DNA from: Bacillota bacterium
Lineage (GTDB): Bacteria; Bacillota; Clostridia; Lachnospirales; CAG-274
Assembly: GCA_017460805.1 (NCBI GenBank)
Contig: JAFUAF010000010.1
Location: 62,001-126,000, forward strand
Direction: 5' to 3'
DNA length: 64,000 nucleotides
Shown here: one piece after another, positions 51,329-60,606 of the stretch
How the letters are laid out: each line of letters starts with the position of its first letter
Numbering within the stretch: position 1 is the first letter of the stretch
The notes under the pieces: model-generated
Told to the model about the DNA's origin: nothing
The model's input: the letters and a program-made list of their open reading frames with translations, nothing else
Database searches by the model: none
Translations under genes and position numbers: made by a program

Positions 51329-51758
51329 ATCGTATCACTCTTAATAATTCATTTTAGGAAATATGCTATAAGTCTATAATTTTATTATATATATATATAT
51401 ATGCAAGAGTTATTTTTTAAATAATAAAAATTTGGTTAAATATAACAATTAACTCCGAAATACGCTGTCAAAAATTGTTATTTTTTAATTGTGTCTATAA
51501 TAGCATAAGTATTATTATACTTGAGTTACAGATGAATTAAACGATAAGATTACTTATTTCAAACAATAGAAGAAAAACATTTCTTAGAATAATAGCCTTG
51601 CGTAGCAACACACTAAAAAAGATGGGCTTGATAGCCCGTCTGTAAGTGCGCCCTTGTGATAAATCGTAAGGGATTTTTTGAAAATTTAATAGACAATGTG
51701 ATACATTTGTGCTATACTAACCTTGCATACAGTTACCGTCAAGAAAGGACGGATAACT
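51329..51758. other. 430-bp gene-free stretch upstream of the integrase
   Basis: Contents in order: an alternating AT tract (about 51388-51403), AT-rich filler, the transfer-origin-like site (51620-51656), and a CCCTT...AAGGG hairpin with TTTTTT (51651-51677). No open frame is convincing. Confidence 0.6.
51620..51656 (+). other. Transfer origin (oriT) of the RSF1010/pIP501/pSK41 nic class
   Basis: An 8-bp inverted repeat (AGATGGGC, six bases, GCCCGTCT; one wobble) is followed by GTAAGTGCGCCCTTG. TAAGTGCG|CCCT is the established nic core of IncQ (RSF1010) and of the Gram-positive pIP501/pSK41/pGO1 relaxases, with the inverted repeat at the same side and distance. The predicted nick lies between 51650 and 51651. 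No relaxase gene is in the window. Confidence 0.8.
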
Positions 51759-52970
51759 ATGAAAAAAAGAAAAGACAAAAACGGCAGAGCATTACAAAGC
51801 GGAGAGAGTATTCGCAAGGACGGGCGTTATATGTACCGCTATGTCGGCATTGACGGTAAACGCAAGAGTATCTATGCCAAAACTTTGGACGAGTTAAGGG
51901 AGAAAGAGGACGAGATACAGAACGATCTGTACAACGGTTTCTGCAATCTCGACAAGAATGTTACCGTTGACCAGATGTTTATCAGATGTGCGGCTAACAG
52001 ACAGTTTCTCAAACCTCGTTCAAGGGAAGTCTACGAATATTGCTACGGCAAGCACGCCAAAAGCGTTTTGGGCAACAGGAAAATGAAAGACATAAAATAT
52101 TCCGATATGGTTATGTTCTTCAAATATCTTGCCGATGAAAAGCATTTGAGTTTAAGTTCAATGCGTTCCGTCAATCACGCACTTGTGCCGCTGTTTAAAA
52201 CGGCTATGCGTGACGGACTTATCCGCATTGACCCTATTGACGGTGTTTTTAAGGAGATACGCAAGGCGTACAAGCTGACACCCAAAAGCAGAAATGCTAT
52301 CTCACAGGAGCAAATAAAGAAACTTGCGGATTTTGTGGCTAATTCAAAGAAGTATAGCAAGTATCTCAATATTTTTCTTATGCTTGCTTTGACGGGAATG
52401 AGAGTGTCGGAGTTATGCGGTCTTATGTGGGAAGATATTGATTTCGAGGATAATTCGATAAATGTCAAGCGTACAATAGCCTTTCTTACCGACGGAACGG
52501 GCAGAATTGTACAAACGCCCAAAACCGAAACGAGCAAACGCAAGATACCTATGTTTGCAAGGGTAAGGGAAATATTGCTGACCGAGAGGGAAAAACAGGT
52601 TGATATGCCGCCTGTAACACTTGGCGATTATGTCGGCTTTGTTTTCGGAACGGAAGATAATCTTCCCTATACGGCAACAAGCATAGAGGGCTTTTTCAGA
52701 CGAATTGTAAAGAATTATAACGCCTGTGAAACGAAAAAAGCCGAACAGGAACACCGCCCGCCCGACTTTGTGGAGAACTGCACACCACACACTTTAAGGC
52801 ATAGCCTGTGCGCTTATATGTGCGAAAATGACCTTAATATCAAAACGATACAAGAAATAATGGGTCACAAAAACATAAGTGTCACGCTTGAAGTTTATGC
52901 CGAAGTTACCGAGAACAAAAAACGCACAGAGTTTTCTCGTTTGGAAGAAAAACTCGGCAATATCGGCTAA
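51759..52970 (+). CDS. int: Tn916/Tn1549-type integrase (tyrosine recombinase)
   Basis: I use ATG 51759 (MKKRKDKNGRALQSGESIRK) with AAAGGAC upstream; 403 residues. The N-terminal arm-binding domain (RKDGRYMYRYVGIDGKRKSI) is followed by a SAM-like core domain and the catalytic domain with Arg in TGMRVSELCGLMWEDID, HTLRHS, GHKNISVTLEVYAEV (Tyr nucleophile). It integrates conjugative or mobilisable elements. The genes usually linked to it (excisionase, conjugation, relaxase) are absent, so it marks an element remnant or one end of an element. Confidence 0.93.
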   Translation: MKKRKDKNGRALQSGESIRKDGRYMYRYVGIDGKRKSIYAKTLDELREKEDEIQNDLYNGFCNLDKNVTVDQMFIRCAANRQFLKPRSREVYEYCYGKHAKSVLGNRKMKDIKYSDMVMFFKYLADEKHLSLSSMRSVNHALVPLFKTAMRDGLIRIDPIDGVFKEIRKAYKLTPKSRNAISQEQIKKLADFVANSKKYSKYLNIFLMLALTGMRVSELCGLMWEDIDFEDNSINVKRTIAFLTDGTGRIVQTPKTETSKRKIPMFARVREILLTEREKQVDMPPVTLGDYVGFVFGTEDNLPYTATSIEGFFRRIVKNYNACETKKAEQEHRPPDFVENCTPHTLRHSLCAYMCENDLNIKTIQEIMGHKNISVTLEVYAEVTENKKRTEFSRLEEKLGNIG

Positions 52971-53229
52971 GGTGTTTTGACACATTTCTGACACACTTTC
53001 GTTGCGTATTTTCGTGAATTTATAAGAATTTGCGCCGAAAATCAATTTAAACAATCTTTGGAAAACCACTCTATGAGAGGTTTTGACAACTCTTGAAAAA
53101 TATCACAAAAACACATATCTAAACACAAATTTAATTTTCAAATTACTGCATAAAAAAAGAGGATGAAGCACCATATAAGTGCAACATCCCCTCTTTTTTT
53201 GCCATAATCGCCCTCAAAATTTTAAATAC
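52971..53229. other. Gap between the integrase and DUF3916 genes
   Basis: Directly past the integrase lie direct motifs (TTGACACATTTCTGACACAC) like those next to Tn916-family integrases, where one element end and the att site are expected. I could not pair it with a second att copy. A strong hairpin ends the stretch. Confidence 0.45.
53152..53200. terminator. Bidirectional terminator
   Basis: Seven As, GAGGATG, a further GCAC/GTGC pairing, then CATCCCCTC and seven Ts. It serves the convergent integrase and DUF3916 genes. Confidence 0.85.
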
Positions 53230-53742
53230 CTAAAATCCGATCTCGCCATAAAACCAAAGAGTGTTTCTGAATATATCATCTCCATCTCTTATTATCTCGG
53301 AATAACCTTTTTCGATCAATTTTGTTTCGATTTTCCTGTCATATTTTAAAGACCTGTTCTTTATAGGAATCCATTGTTGATAATCATCATTTCTATCAAA
53401 AAAAGAACTGTAATAATTCTCGTCATAGAATATTATTATTTGAGATCGCGAAAGTTCGGGATAGCATATAAGTGATACGACCCTGCAAAAAGGGTATGTT
53501 TTTGGTTTTTCTTGAATAAAACGCTCCGCAGTGAGTATCCATTTTCTTATAAATGCTGTTTTGATTTTACTGTTTGTTTCAGCGCTGTCAATAAAGTTAG
53601 TACGGTCTATGAAAAATGCTATAGGAACATGAAAATGTTCGTAAACATCATTACAATGAGTATATGGTTCAAACTTATCTATACACTCAAATAATTTTTT
53701 TAATCGTCTTTTTTGACCCCGCTGTTTTTTGCGTTCCGACAT
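53230..53742 (-). CDS. DUF3916 family protein
   Basis: I use ATG 53740-53742 (MSERKKQRGQKRRLKKLFEC) with GAGGGA upstream; 170 residues. The pattern RGQKRRLKKL, FHVPIAFFIDRTNFIDSA, LSRSQIIIFYDENYYSSFFD, NDDYQQWIPI and the final NTLWFYGEIGF match DUF3916, a family of unknown function found in Bacillus and Clostridia. It lies between the island and the core genes, and could be either. No enzyme motif is seen. Confidence 0.8.
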   Translation of the reverse strand: MSERKKQRGQKRRLKKLFECIDKFEPYTHCNDVYEHFHVPIAFFIDRTNFIDSAETNSKIKTAFIRKWILTAERFIQEKPKTYPFCRVVSLICYPELSRSQIIIFYDENYYSSFFDRNDDYQQWIPIKNRSLKYDRKIETKLIEKGYSEIIRDGDDIFRNTLWFYGEIGF

Positions 53743-53792
53743 TATTGGTATTCCCTCTTTCAATCAACAGCAATTTCATTTTTTCACAATCT

Positions 53793-54626
53793 CTAATTCA
53801 TCAATTCCCCCGTATAGCCGTTTATATAGTATATCCTGTCATAATTAACAGCTATCCTGTAGCACGGAATGGCGATGCCTTCGTCCTCGGGTATCTGTTT
53901 CAGATAGTAGCAAAGCTCCACGCCCGTTATTGTCAGTTCCTTATCCGTACCCTCATATTCAAGTATCTTGGACATAGCGGCAAAAAGCGCCTCATCACAC
54001 GGGATGACCGCCTGTTTTTCGCCGTTATGTTCACCCGGCTGCAAATAGCTCAGGCCGACCCTCATACCGCCCTGCTTATTCACAGACACCGAAATAATAT
54101 TGTTATACAGCTTAAGCCCCGACACCTTTTCGGTATATCTGAAACTGTAAGCCTCGTCATTTTCGTCCGCGGAATATCTGTAAAAGCTCCCGAAATACCC
54201 GTGAATATCGTCAATGACCGACTTTGCAAGCTTTTCCGCCGCATCCTTGTCCGCAGCTGAAACTGCGGTATTTGTATACTCGATATGGTTGCCCTCGACT
54301 GTCAGGGTCTCGTTTTCGTTTGAAATAGTTACCTTGTCCGTGGCATCTATTCTTTTAAGATTTTCATTGCTTTCAAAAAATATCTTCTGAAGACGCAGAT
54401 AATCAAACTCCACACGCTTTAATATAAGCTGGCTTGCCTCGGTATGCCTGTCGGGCAGTTCACAGCCCACACTTATCCCGTTTTGTCTTAAAATACCCGT
54501 TATATCCGCCTTTTGCTCCGCCGTCATGCGCTTGCCCGATGCCGTCCATAAATTCAGCGCAAGCAGCACTATATTAAGAAGAATCAGCGCAATTATCGTG
54601 TATTTCCTCGCACTTTCCCAATTCAT
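53793..54626 (-). CDS. yycI: WalI/YycI-like two-component system regulatory protein
   Basis: The 277-residue protein has one N-terminal membrane helix (KYTIIALILLNIVLLALNLW) and an extracellular YycI/YycH-type mixed domain that ends PCYRIAVNYDRIYYINGYTG. In Bacillus, YycH and YycI form a complex that restrains or activates the WalK kinase controlling cell-wall metabolism. It follows yycH without a gap (TAG then ATG). The walR and walK genes are not in the window. Confidence 0.85.
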   Translation of the reverse strand: MNWESARKYTIIALILLNIVLLALNLWTASGKRMTAEQKADITGILRQNGISVGCELPDRHTEASQLILKRVEFDYLRLQKIFFESNENLKRIDATDKVTISNENETLTVEGNHIEYTNTAVSAADKDAAEKLAKSVIDDIHGYFGSFYRYSADENDEAYSFRYTEKVSGLKLYNNIISVSVNKQGGMRVGLSYLQPGEHNGEKQAVIPCDEALFAAMSKILEYEGTDKELTITGVELCYYLKQIPEDEGIAIPCYRIAVNYDRIYYINGYTGELMN

Positions 54627-55949
54627 CTACGCCGCCTCCCAATATATCTTACCGTCTATAACGACCTTCCAACAGGCGGGCACATTGTTCTGTCTGCCGT
54701 TTATCTTGTACACAAGATCAATATCATCCACCAACACATCATTATTGTCAAAAGTATTGTAAACATTGTCTACCGCGCTGACAAAATCCCCCGTAAGGTT
54801 CTGTCTGCCGTAGGTCTGTTCCAGAACGCACATATATCTGCGGTATTTTGTCACACTGCCGCGCGATACCGTGACCTCTATGGCAGAATGCATATCCATG
54901 CCCTGCTTCATCTCGTCGCTCATAACGACCTCAACGCCGTTTACCGCATAATCAAAATAAAACTGCGTTCTTTCGCTGTTTACCGCCGTTCTTGTCAGTA
55001 CAACATCATTTTTTATACCGTTGTCTTTTTTAAGAAAATCCACGGCGGCGGTGTAATTCTGCGCAACATTCTGTCCGCCGTCATTATTACCTGCACCCGA
55101 TACATAACCCGAATATTCCAGCACGCCCTTAAGATTGTACTTCACCACATTTTCCTCGTCGCTGTAGCTGTAGACATTGTTTACCACACTGCTCCACTTT
55201 ACCGCAGGGTTTTCAAAAAATCCGTCCGCAATATTCTCAAGCGCCTTTGTATCTATCCTGTCCCCGTCCATAACGGGATTTACAACATTTATCGTGTTTA
55301 TACTGTCCTGGATAATGGGGATAAAGGTATTTTTGCTGAATATATTAAAACCGCTTGCACGGCTTGAAATACAGCCGCTTGCCTGCTCCGAAAATTTTTC
55401 TATCACATCTGCGCCCTTTTGCGCCATATCCGCACGTTTAAGGCTGTATATCATTACCTTGTCATTGTCGGCAAAATATGCCTGCATCACATTTTCCGTC
55501 TTGTTCGGCACAAGAATTATCATGCTTACATTTTGCAGATCCCCGAGTTTTCCGCTGCTTATGCCAAGCCCTTTTTTCAGTTCTTCCACCGCTATCGGCT
55601 CTACAAAATCATAGACCACACATTTATTGTTGAAAATATGTGCCCAGTCTATCTGTCCGCTCTGGCTTTCGCCCTTGTTTGCGGCAGAAGTTATAAGCTT
55701 GTCAAATTCCCCGCGATACTTCGTATCAAGCACATTTTCCCTATGAAAGACCGCCGTTTTATTCTCGCCGCGGTTTATCACTATGCCGTCCAGTCCGTAA
55801 AGCTGCGCCCGTGTAAGTGCCGTATTTCCCGTTGAAATAAACGAAAAAAAGTTATGGCTTGACACCTCGTCAAACCATAACTCTGTAGTCTGGTAAATAG
55901 CTAATATCATTAAAAATGCGATAAGTAAATTTTTACCGAAATTTTTCAT
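54627..55949 (-). CDS. yycH: WalH/YycH-like two-component system regulatory protein
   Basis: The 440-residue protein has a single N-terminal anchor (NLLIAFLMILAIYQTTELWF) and a long extracellular region. The C-terminal part (QNLTGDFVSAVDNVYNT, then QNNVPACWKVVIDGKIYWEA) resembles YycH. Its position just upstream of yycI gives the main support. The pair should sit at the membrane and bind the WalK sensor region. Confidence 0.82.
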   Translation of the reverse strand: MKNFGKNLLIAFLMILAIYQTTELWFDEVSSHNFFSFISTGNTALTRAQLYGLDGIVINRGENKTAVFHRENVLDTKYRGEFDKLITSAANKGESQSGQIDWAHIFNNKCVVYDFVEPIAVEELKKGLGISSGKLGDLQNVSMIILVPNKTENVMQAYFADNDKVMIYSLKRADMAQKGADVIEKFSEQASGCISSRASGFNIFSKNTFIPIIQDSINTINVVNPVMDGDRIDTKALENIADGFFENPAVKWSSVVNNVYSYSDEENVVKYNLKGVLEYSGYVSGAGNNDGGQNVAQNYTAAVDFLKKDNGIKNDVVLTRTAVNSERTQFYFDYAVNGVEVVMSDEMKQGMDMHSAIEVTVSRGSVTKYRRYMCVLEQTYGRQNLTGDFVSAVDNVYNTFDNNDVLVDDIDLVYKINGRQNNVPACWKVVIDGKIYWEAA

Positions 55950-55978
55950 CCCAAATACCCTTTTGTCATGCGCGCGGG

Positions 55979-56419
55979 TTATTTATTCTGTCCCGGAAGC
56001 GCTATGTACTGTGATAAAACGCTTTTTATCTGATAGCTTTTACGGCTTACAACAGCGCTCACTTCCGAGCGTCTTTCACCGTTTACGGCAGCTATCACAA
56101 TGTAATTTCTGCCTTCCGTAAGTTCGATATTCTGACTGAATATACCTGCCGAGCCTACCGTGATAGTAAAACTGCCGTCAAGTTTTTTATAGTCAGGATC
56201 CGTAATATCGTATACGCTTATTGTAACAGCCGTGTCTTTAGGCGCTGTTCCCGTGATAAGACGTGAAGAATCAAATGTTATCTCACATGGTTTTTCGGCA
56301 TCTATACCGCTTGTTATGGTAAAATGCTCCACAGGAAGAGAGTCCGCCGCAAAAGCACTGAGGCTGTGCAGAGTGATCACGCTTGCTGCGATAAGTAAAA
56401 ATGCTATTAACTTTTTCAT
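55979..56419 (-). CDS. Small secreted protein
   Basis: The 146-residue protein has a clear signal peptide (KKLIAFLLIAASVITLHSLS, cleavage after AFA) and a single beta-sandwich-like domain (SFTITVGSAGIFSQNIELTE, RNYIVIAAVNGERR), similar to bacterial Ig-like or FIVAR-type extracellular folds. AGGAGGGAG lies upstream, and an extended -10 (TGGTATACT, about 56450-56458) may be the promoter of this gene and yycHI. It lies 29 bases before yycH and is probably co-transcribed. Function is unknown. Confidence 0.7.
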   Translation of the reverse strand: MKKLIAFLLIAASVITLHSLSAFAADSLPVEHFTITSGIDAEKPCEITFDSSRLITGTAPKDTAVTISVYDITDPDYKKLDGSFTITVGSAGIFSQNIELTEGRNYIVIAAVNGERRSEVSAVVSRKSYQIKSVLSQYIALPGQNK

Positions 56420-56517
56420 ATCGGTCTCCCTCCTTTATCTTATTTTCTATAGTATACCACACTAATGTTACAAAACCATTACAACGGTCTATCAAATATA
56501 TAACAAAGTTACCTCAA

Positions 56518-57054
56518 TTATCCGAAAACGGCAATTTCGCTTATTTCCTTGCGTTTCGGGGCTGTCGGGTCGTTTTCTCTCACGCCCAGAGCCAGAACCG
56601 CGGCTATCTGCTGAGTTTCGGGAATACCGAAAATTTCTCTCAATTTTTTATCATCTCTTATGCCCATAATAAGCGTGTCATATCCAAGCTCACGCGCTTT
56701 GAGCACAAAATACGCATTCTGCAATCCCAAGTCATAAGCACCCCACTGGTCGCCAAGTTCATTGACCTGCGAGCCGTCGGGCATAAAACCCGCATTGCCC
56801 TTTTCAAATGCCGTTACAACAAGCACAGGCGCATTTGCGGAATTATTCTGATTGAATTCGGGCAGAGCCGCTCTTACTTCTCCGACCTTTTCGGGTGTGA
56901 CTGCCGCATAATATCTGCCCGTCTGTGAATTTTTCCATGACGGAGCCTGCTGCGCCGCAAGAATTATCGCCTCAACATCTTTTTTGTCTATTGTAACGCC
57001 CGCCTTGTAATGGCGCACACTTCTTCTTTCGTTTATAAGTTTTGAAAATTCCAT
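56518..57054 (-). CDS. Nitroreductase-family protein
   Basis: The 178-residue FMN-dependent enzyme has the typical N-terminus FSKLINERRSVRHYKAGVTI (flavin phosphate-binding Arg pair), an AAQQAPSWKNSQTGRYY loop and the C-terminal LGVRENDP. It reduces nitro or quinone-like compounds with NAD(P)H. It lies 15 bases after the galE-like gene and likely shares its promoter. Length is normal for the short subgroup. Confidence 0.9.
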   Translation of the reverse strand: MEFSKLINERRSVRHYKAGVTIDKKDVEAIILAAQQAPSWKNSQTGRYYAAVTPEKVGEVRAALPEFNQNNSANAPVLVVTAFEKGNAGFMPDGSQVNELGDQWGAYDLGLQNAYFVLKARELGYDTLIMGIRDDKKLREIFGIPETQQIAAVLALGVRENDPTAPKRKEISEIAVFG

Positions 57055-57069
57055 AATCTACCTCCAAAA

Positions 57070-58065
57070 TTATATCCCGTTGCTTTTTTCATCCCATTTT
57101 ATAGCATCTATTATCGCATCTTCAAGCGCAAATTTCGGCTTCCAGCCCAAAGTCTTGTCGGCAAGCTTGATGCTTGCATAAGACCCGCTTATATCGCCCC
57201 TGCGTCTTTCTCCAATGCGTGTGGATATTTTTTCGCCCGTCACGTTTTCAAATGCCATTATAAATTCCTTTACCGTGACATCCACGCCCGAGCCTATATT
57301 TATACTCAGATAATTTGTGTACTCTTCTCCCGCACGCTCAAATGCGCTGTCAAACTCGGTCGCCGCCTTTACATTTGCAAGCGCCACATCCCATACGTGT
57401 ATATAATCGCGCACGCAGGTACCGTCGCGGGTGTCCCAATTCCCGCCCGAGATAACAAAAGTACTGTCCTCACAGTTGAGTATACGGATAAGTCTGCTTA
57501 TTATATTTGCCGAACTTCTTGCAAGTCCGCAGCGTGTCTGCGGGTCTGCGCCAATGGGATTGAAATACCTCAAAGTGATGCACTGCATACCGTAAGCGCT
57601 GCAAAAGTCTTTAAGTATCATCTCGGTAATGTATTTTGTTCTGCCAAACGGGCTTCTTGGCTTGATAGGGCTTCTTTCCGTCACCATATACCCGGGCACA
57701 TTGTCATATACCGCAGCCGAAGAACTGAAGATTATCTTTTTAAGACCCAATGTATTCAAGTTTTTGTAAAATTCCATTGTTTTTACAACATTTATGGAAT
57801 AATATTCGTATGGGTTTTCCACCGACATCGCCACGCTTGAAAGCTCGGCGCAGTGTATCGCAACACCTATATCGGGGTGATCGGAAAGCACCTGTCTTAA
57901 ACAGTCAAAATCCACAATATCCCCGCGGTAAAAAAACGTGTTGGGAATATCGCATTTAGCGTCTACCGCCTTGTCTATCACAACACATGTATGTCCCGCA
58001 TCGGCAAAAGCATGGCATATAGTCTTTCCTATATAACCGCAGCCGCCCGTTATAAGCACTTTCAT
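57070..58065 (-). CDS. GalE-like UDP-hexose 4-epimerase with Phe at the catalytic Tyr
   Basis: I use ATG 58063-58065 (MKVLITGGCGYIGKTICHAF) with AGAGGG 8 bases upstream; 331 residues. The Rossmann motif GGCGYIG, the SSSAAVYDN segment and RYFNPIGADP are those of UDP-glucose/galactose 4-epimerase. The YxxxK catalytic pair of E. coli GalE (SPYGKSK) reads SPFGRTK here, so the general-base Tyr is Phe (codon TTT) while Lys is kept. In GalE, Tyr to Phe strongly lowers activity. It may act on another sugar, use another base, or be impaired. It has its own promoter. Confidence 0.85.
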   Translation of the reverse strand: MKVLITGGCGYIGKTICHAFADAGHTCVVIDKAVDAKCDIPNTFFYRGDIVDFDCLRQVLSDHPDIGVAIHCAELSSVAMSVENPYEYYSINVVKTMEFYKNLNTLGLKKIIFSSSAAVYDNVPGYMVTERSPIKPRSPFGRTKYITEMILKDFCSAYGMQCITLRYFNPIGADPQTRCGLARSSANIISRLIRILNCEDSTFVISGGNWDTRDGTCVRDYIHVWDVALANVKAATEFDSAFERAGEEYTNYLSINIGSGVDVTVKEFIMAFENVTGEKISTRIGERRRGDISGSYASIKLADKTLGWKPKFALEDAIIDAIKWDEKSNGI

Positions 58066-58102
58066 TAAATACACCCTCTTTCAGATAACTCGGCTACTTT
58101 AT

Positions 58103-58131
58103 ATTTTAAAGCATAACAAATAAATTTGCAA
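58103..58131 (-). promoter_or_regulatory. Promoter of the galE-like gene
   Basis: The minus strand reads TTGCAA, 17 bases, TAAAAT. Confidence 0.75.
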
Positions 58132-58194
58132 GGGTTAATTTTAAAATAATCACTCTTCGGCAAAAATTTTTAATAATTTTTTTGGTTTTAATTG

Positions 58195-58223
58195 TTGAGT
58201 AAAACCCGATTTTATGTTATACT
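58195..58223 (+). promoter_or_regulatory. Promoter of the cdaA operon
   Basis: TTGAGT, 17 bases, TATACT, 39 bases before the start codon. Confidence 0.8.
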
Positions 58224-58262
58224 TATGTATATATCGAATTTTTTAAAAAAGCAGGTGGTCTT

Positions 58263-59141
58263 TTGTACAACAATATATGGGACAATATCGTAAACGGGTT
58301 CAGCCTGTCTTCGATAAATTTTCCCCCGATACGTCTTTCCGACTTTATAGATATTGCGCTTGTCGCAGTTATAATATACATAATACTTATATGGATAAAG
58401 AATACCCGTGCATGGTCGCTTTTCCGCGGTCTTGCAATAATAGCGGCAGTAGCGCTGATATCCTACAGATTTCATTTCTATACGCTTACATGGCTTATAG
58501 AAAAGACATTTTCCGTCGGTATCATAGCCATTGTCATTCTATTTCAGCCCGAGCTGAGAAAAGCTCTCGAACAGATAGGAGAAAGCGGATTTTCGGGTCT
58601 TGCCGACATCCTTAATGTGGAAAAAAGCACACGGCTCAACCATACCTCCGTTGACTGCATAGTAGAAGCCTGCGTAAAAATGGCAAAAGAAAAAACAGGC
58701 GCGCTTATAGTTGTGGAACACAATGTTCCCGTAGGCGATTTTGTAAGCAGGGGTATCGAGATAGACAGCCATATATCCTCACAGCTTTTAATGAATATTT
58801 TCGTCAATAAAACGCCTTTGCATGACGGAGCGGTCATCATCCGCGACAACCGTATAGCGGCAGCCAGCTGCATACTGCCGGTCACGCAAAAGAAACTTGC
58901 TTCCGAACTTGGTACAAGACACCGCGCAGCAGTAGGCGCAAGTGAGCAGTCGGATGCCTACATCATAATCGTATCCGAGGAAACGGGCGACATCTCCGTT
59001 GCAAATGACGGCCGCCTTATGCGAAACCTGACGGAAAACGACCTGCGCAATGTCCTTGACACCCTTGTTGAGGGCAAGACCATAAATACCAAATTCTTCA
59101 AAAACAGAAGCAGAGGAAAGGGAAAGGGCAAAAAACAATGA
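58263..59141 (+). CDS. cdaA: Diadenylate cyclase CdaA
   Basis: The start is TTG 58263 (reads YNNIWDNIVNGFSL) with AGGTGG upstream; 292 residues. Three N-terminal membrane helices precede a DAC domain with LHDGAVIIRD (DGA motif) and GTRHRAAVG (RHR motif), so it should condense two ATP to c-di-AMP. The product controls potassium and osmolyte balance and wall integrity. It overlaps cdaR by 4 bases (ATGA). The third usual partner, glmM, does not follow. Confidence 0.95.
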   Translation: MYNNIWDNIVNGFSLSSINFPPIRLSDFIDIALVAVIIYIILIWIKNTRAWSLFRGLAIIAAVALISYRFHFYTLTWLIEKTFSVGIIAIVILFQPELRKALEQIGESGFSGLADILNVEKSTRLNHTSVDCIVEACVKMAKEKTGALIVVEHNVPVGDFVSRGIEIDSHISSQLLMNIFVNKTPLHDGAVIIRDNRIAAASCILPVTQKKLASELGTRHRAAVGASEQSDAYIIIVSEETGDISVANDGRLMRNLTENDLRNVLDTLVEGKTINTKFFKNRSRGKGKGKKQ

Positions 59142-60598
59142 AAGCACTGAATTTTATAAAATCTTTATTTTCTAAGAATACCGGTTGGAAAATAGGCAGT
59201 ATAGTAATTGCCATAATACTTTGGCTTTTGGTTATGAATACACTTAACCCCGCCGAAACAAAAACTTTTTCCATACCTGTTTCACTTATCAACGAAAACT
59301 ACCTTACCGACAGCGGCTATGCTGTTTTAAACACCGAGGAACTTACCTCTACCCGCGTAGAAATAAAGGTAAGGGGTACAAGGGCGGCGCTTGATAATCT
59401 CCCCAAGCAAAACGAGGGCGGCGCAGTACAGGCTGTCATTGACTTTTCGCAGCTTGATACATCAAGAATAGTAAGCACACCGCAAAGCCTTGTACTTAAC
59501 ATCAATCCAAAAATAGAAAGCGGCTTCGTTTATTCTTATGAAGTGGCAAGCCTTTCCCCGAATACAATAAATGTTTCCTTTGATAAGGTAAAAGAAAAGG
59601 AAATGAAGCTTACCACAAACTTTACGGGAAAACTTGAAGACGGTTATGTTTCATCAATAAAACAGATAAGCACCGACACGGTTACCGTTTTCGGCCCCGA
59701 AAGTGAATTTGACAAACTTAGCAGCGTAATTGCCGAAATAGATGTCAAGGACAAATCGGATGACTTCACGGCCGAGCTTAAACCCGTTGTATTCAATACA
59801 AACGGCGAAATACTGCCCAACTTCATTGTCGAGCCTGCGGATATTACCGCACAGGTTGCAATAGATTATTCCAGAAACCTTGAAATAATGAAGCCCGAAA
59901 CCACGGGCACACTTAGCGATGAGCTTATTTTAAAAGGCATAGACTGGAACCCGAAGGTGCTTGAACTCACGGGCGACAAAGAACTTCTTGACAGCCTTGA
60001 GCCCATTAAGCTTACCGCTATAGAACTTGATAAGCTTGTAGGTTCGGACATCCGTACTTATGAAGTATCGCAGTTTATAAACGACCCGCGTATCTCTACA
60101 AAGTCCACTACTCCGCGTGTTATCACGGTCACAATAGAACTTGCGGGCAAGGACGGCAAAAACATAACCCTTAATGCGGAAGATATAAAGGTAACGGGTC
60201 TTTCAAGCGGACTTAAAGCACTTATGCCAAGTCAGGTGGTATTTACCGTATTCGGCGACCAGAAAGCCCTTGCAAATATCACAAATGCTTCTTTCAAAGC
60301 AAATGTCGATCTTACAAGTTTTTCCGAAGGCGCTGTTGAAGTACCGCTTAATATCACACTTCCCGACGGTCTTGAGATTCGCGGCGAAACAAAGGTCTAT
60401 GTATATATCACAAAGACCGCCGATACCTCGGCACTCAACGACCCCGAGCTTACGGAAGTCGTTGAAAGCGCTACCGAACCCGTGACCGAAACCGTTATTG
60501 AAGAACCCACGGCAGAGCCTGTTACCGAGCCCCTTATCGAGGAAGAAACAGTTACCGCAGACGAGCCCGAAACAGACGAACCCAATACCGAAAGCTGA
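59138..60598 (+). CDS. cdaR: CdaA regulator CdaR (YbbR domains)
   Basis: The 486-residue protein has one N-terminal membrane helix (IGSIVIAIILWLLVMNTLNP) and about four extracellular YbbR repeats, visible from recurring VTVFGPESEFDKLSSV / VFTVFGDQKALANI elements. The last 60 residues are a Thr/Glu-rich tail (TEPVTETVIEEPTAEPVTEP), low complexity. CdaR binds CdaA and tunes c-di-AMP synthesis. The coupling to cdaA by overlap is standard. Confidence 0.93.
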   Translation: MKALNFIKSLFSKNTGWKIGSIVIAIILWLLVMNTLNPAETKTFSIPVSLINENYLTDSGYAVLNTEELTSTRVEIKVRGTRAALDNLPKQNEGGAVQAVIDFSQLDTSRIVSTPQSLVLNINPKIESGFVYSYEVASLSPNTINVSFDKVKEKEMKLTTNFTGKLEDGYVSSIKQISTDTVTVFGPESEFDKLSSVIAEIDVKDKSDDFTAELKPVVFNTNGEILPNFIVEPADITAQVAIDYSRNLEIMKPETTGTLSDELILKGIDWNPKVLELTGDKELLDSLEPIKLTAIELDKLVGSDIRTYEVSQFINDPRISTKSTTPRVITVTIELAGKDGKNITLNAEDIKVTGLSSGLKALMPSQVVFTVFGDQKALANITNASFKANVDLTSFSEGAVEVPLNITLPDGLEIRGETKVYVYITKTADTSALNDPELTEVVESATEPVTETVIEEPTAEPVTEPLIEEETVTADEPETDEPNTES

Positions 60599-60606
60599 TA
60601 AAAATT

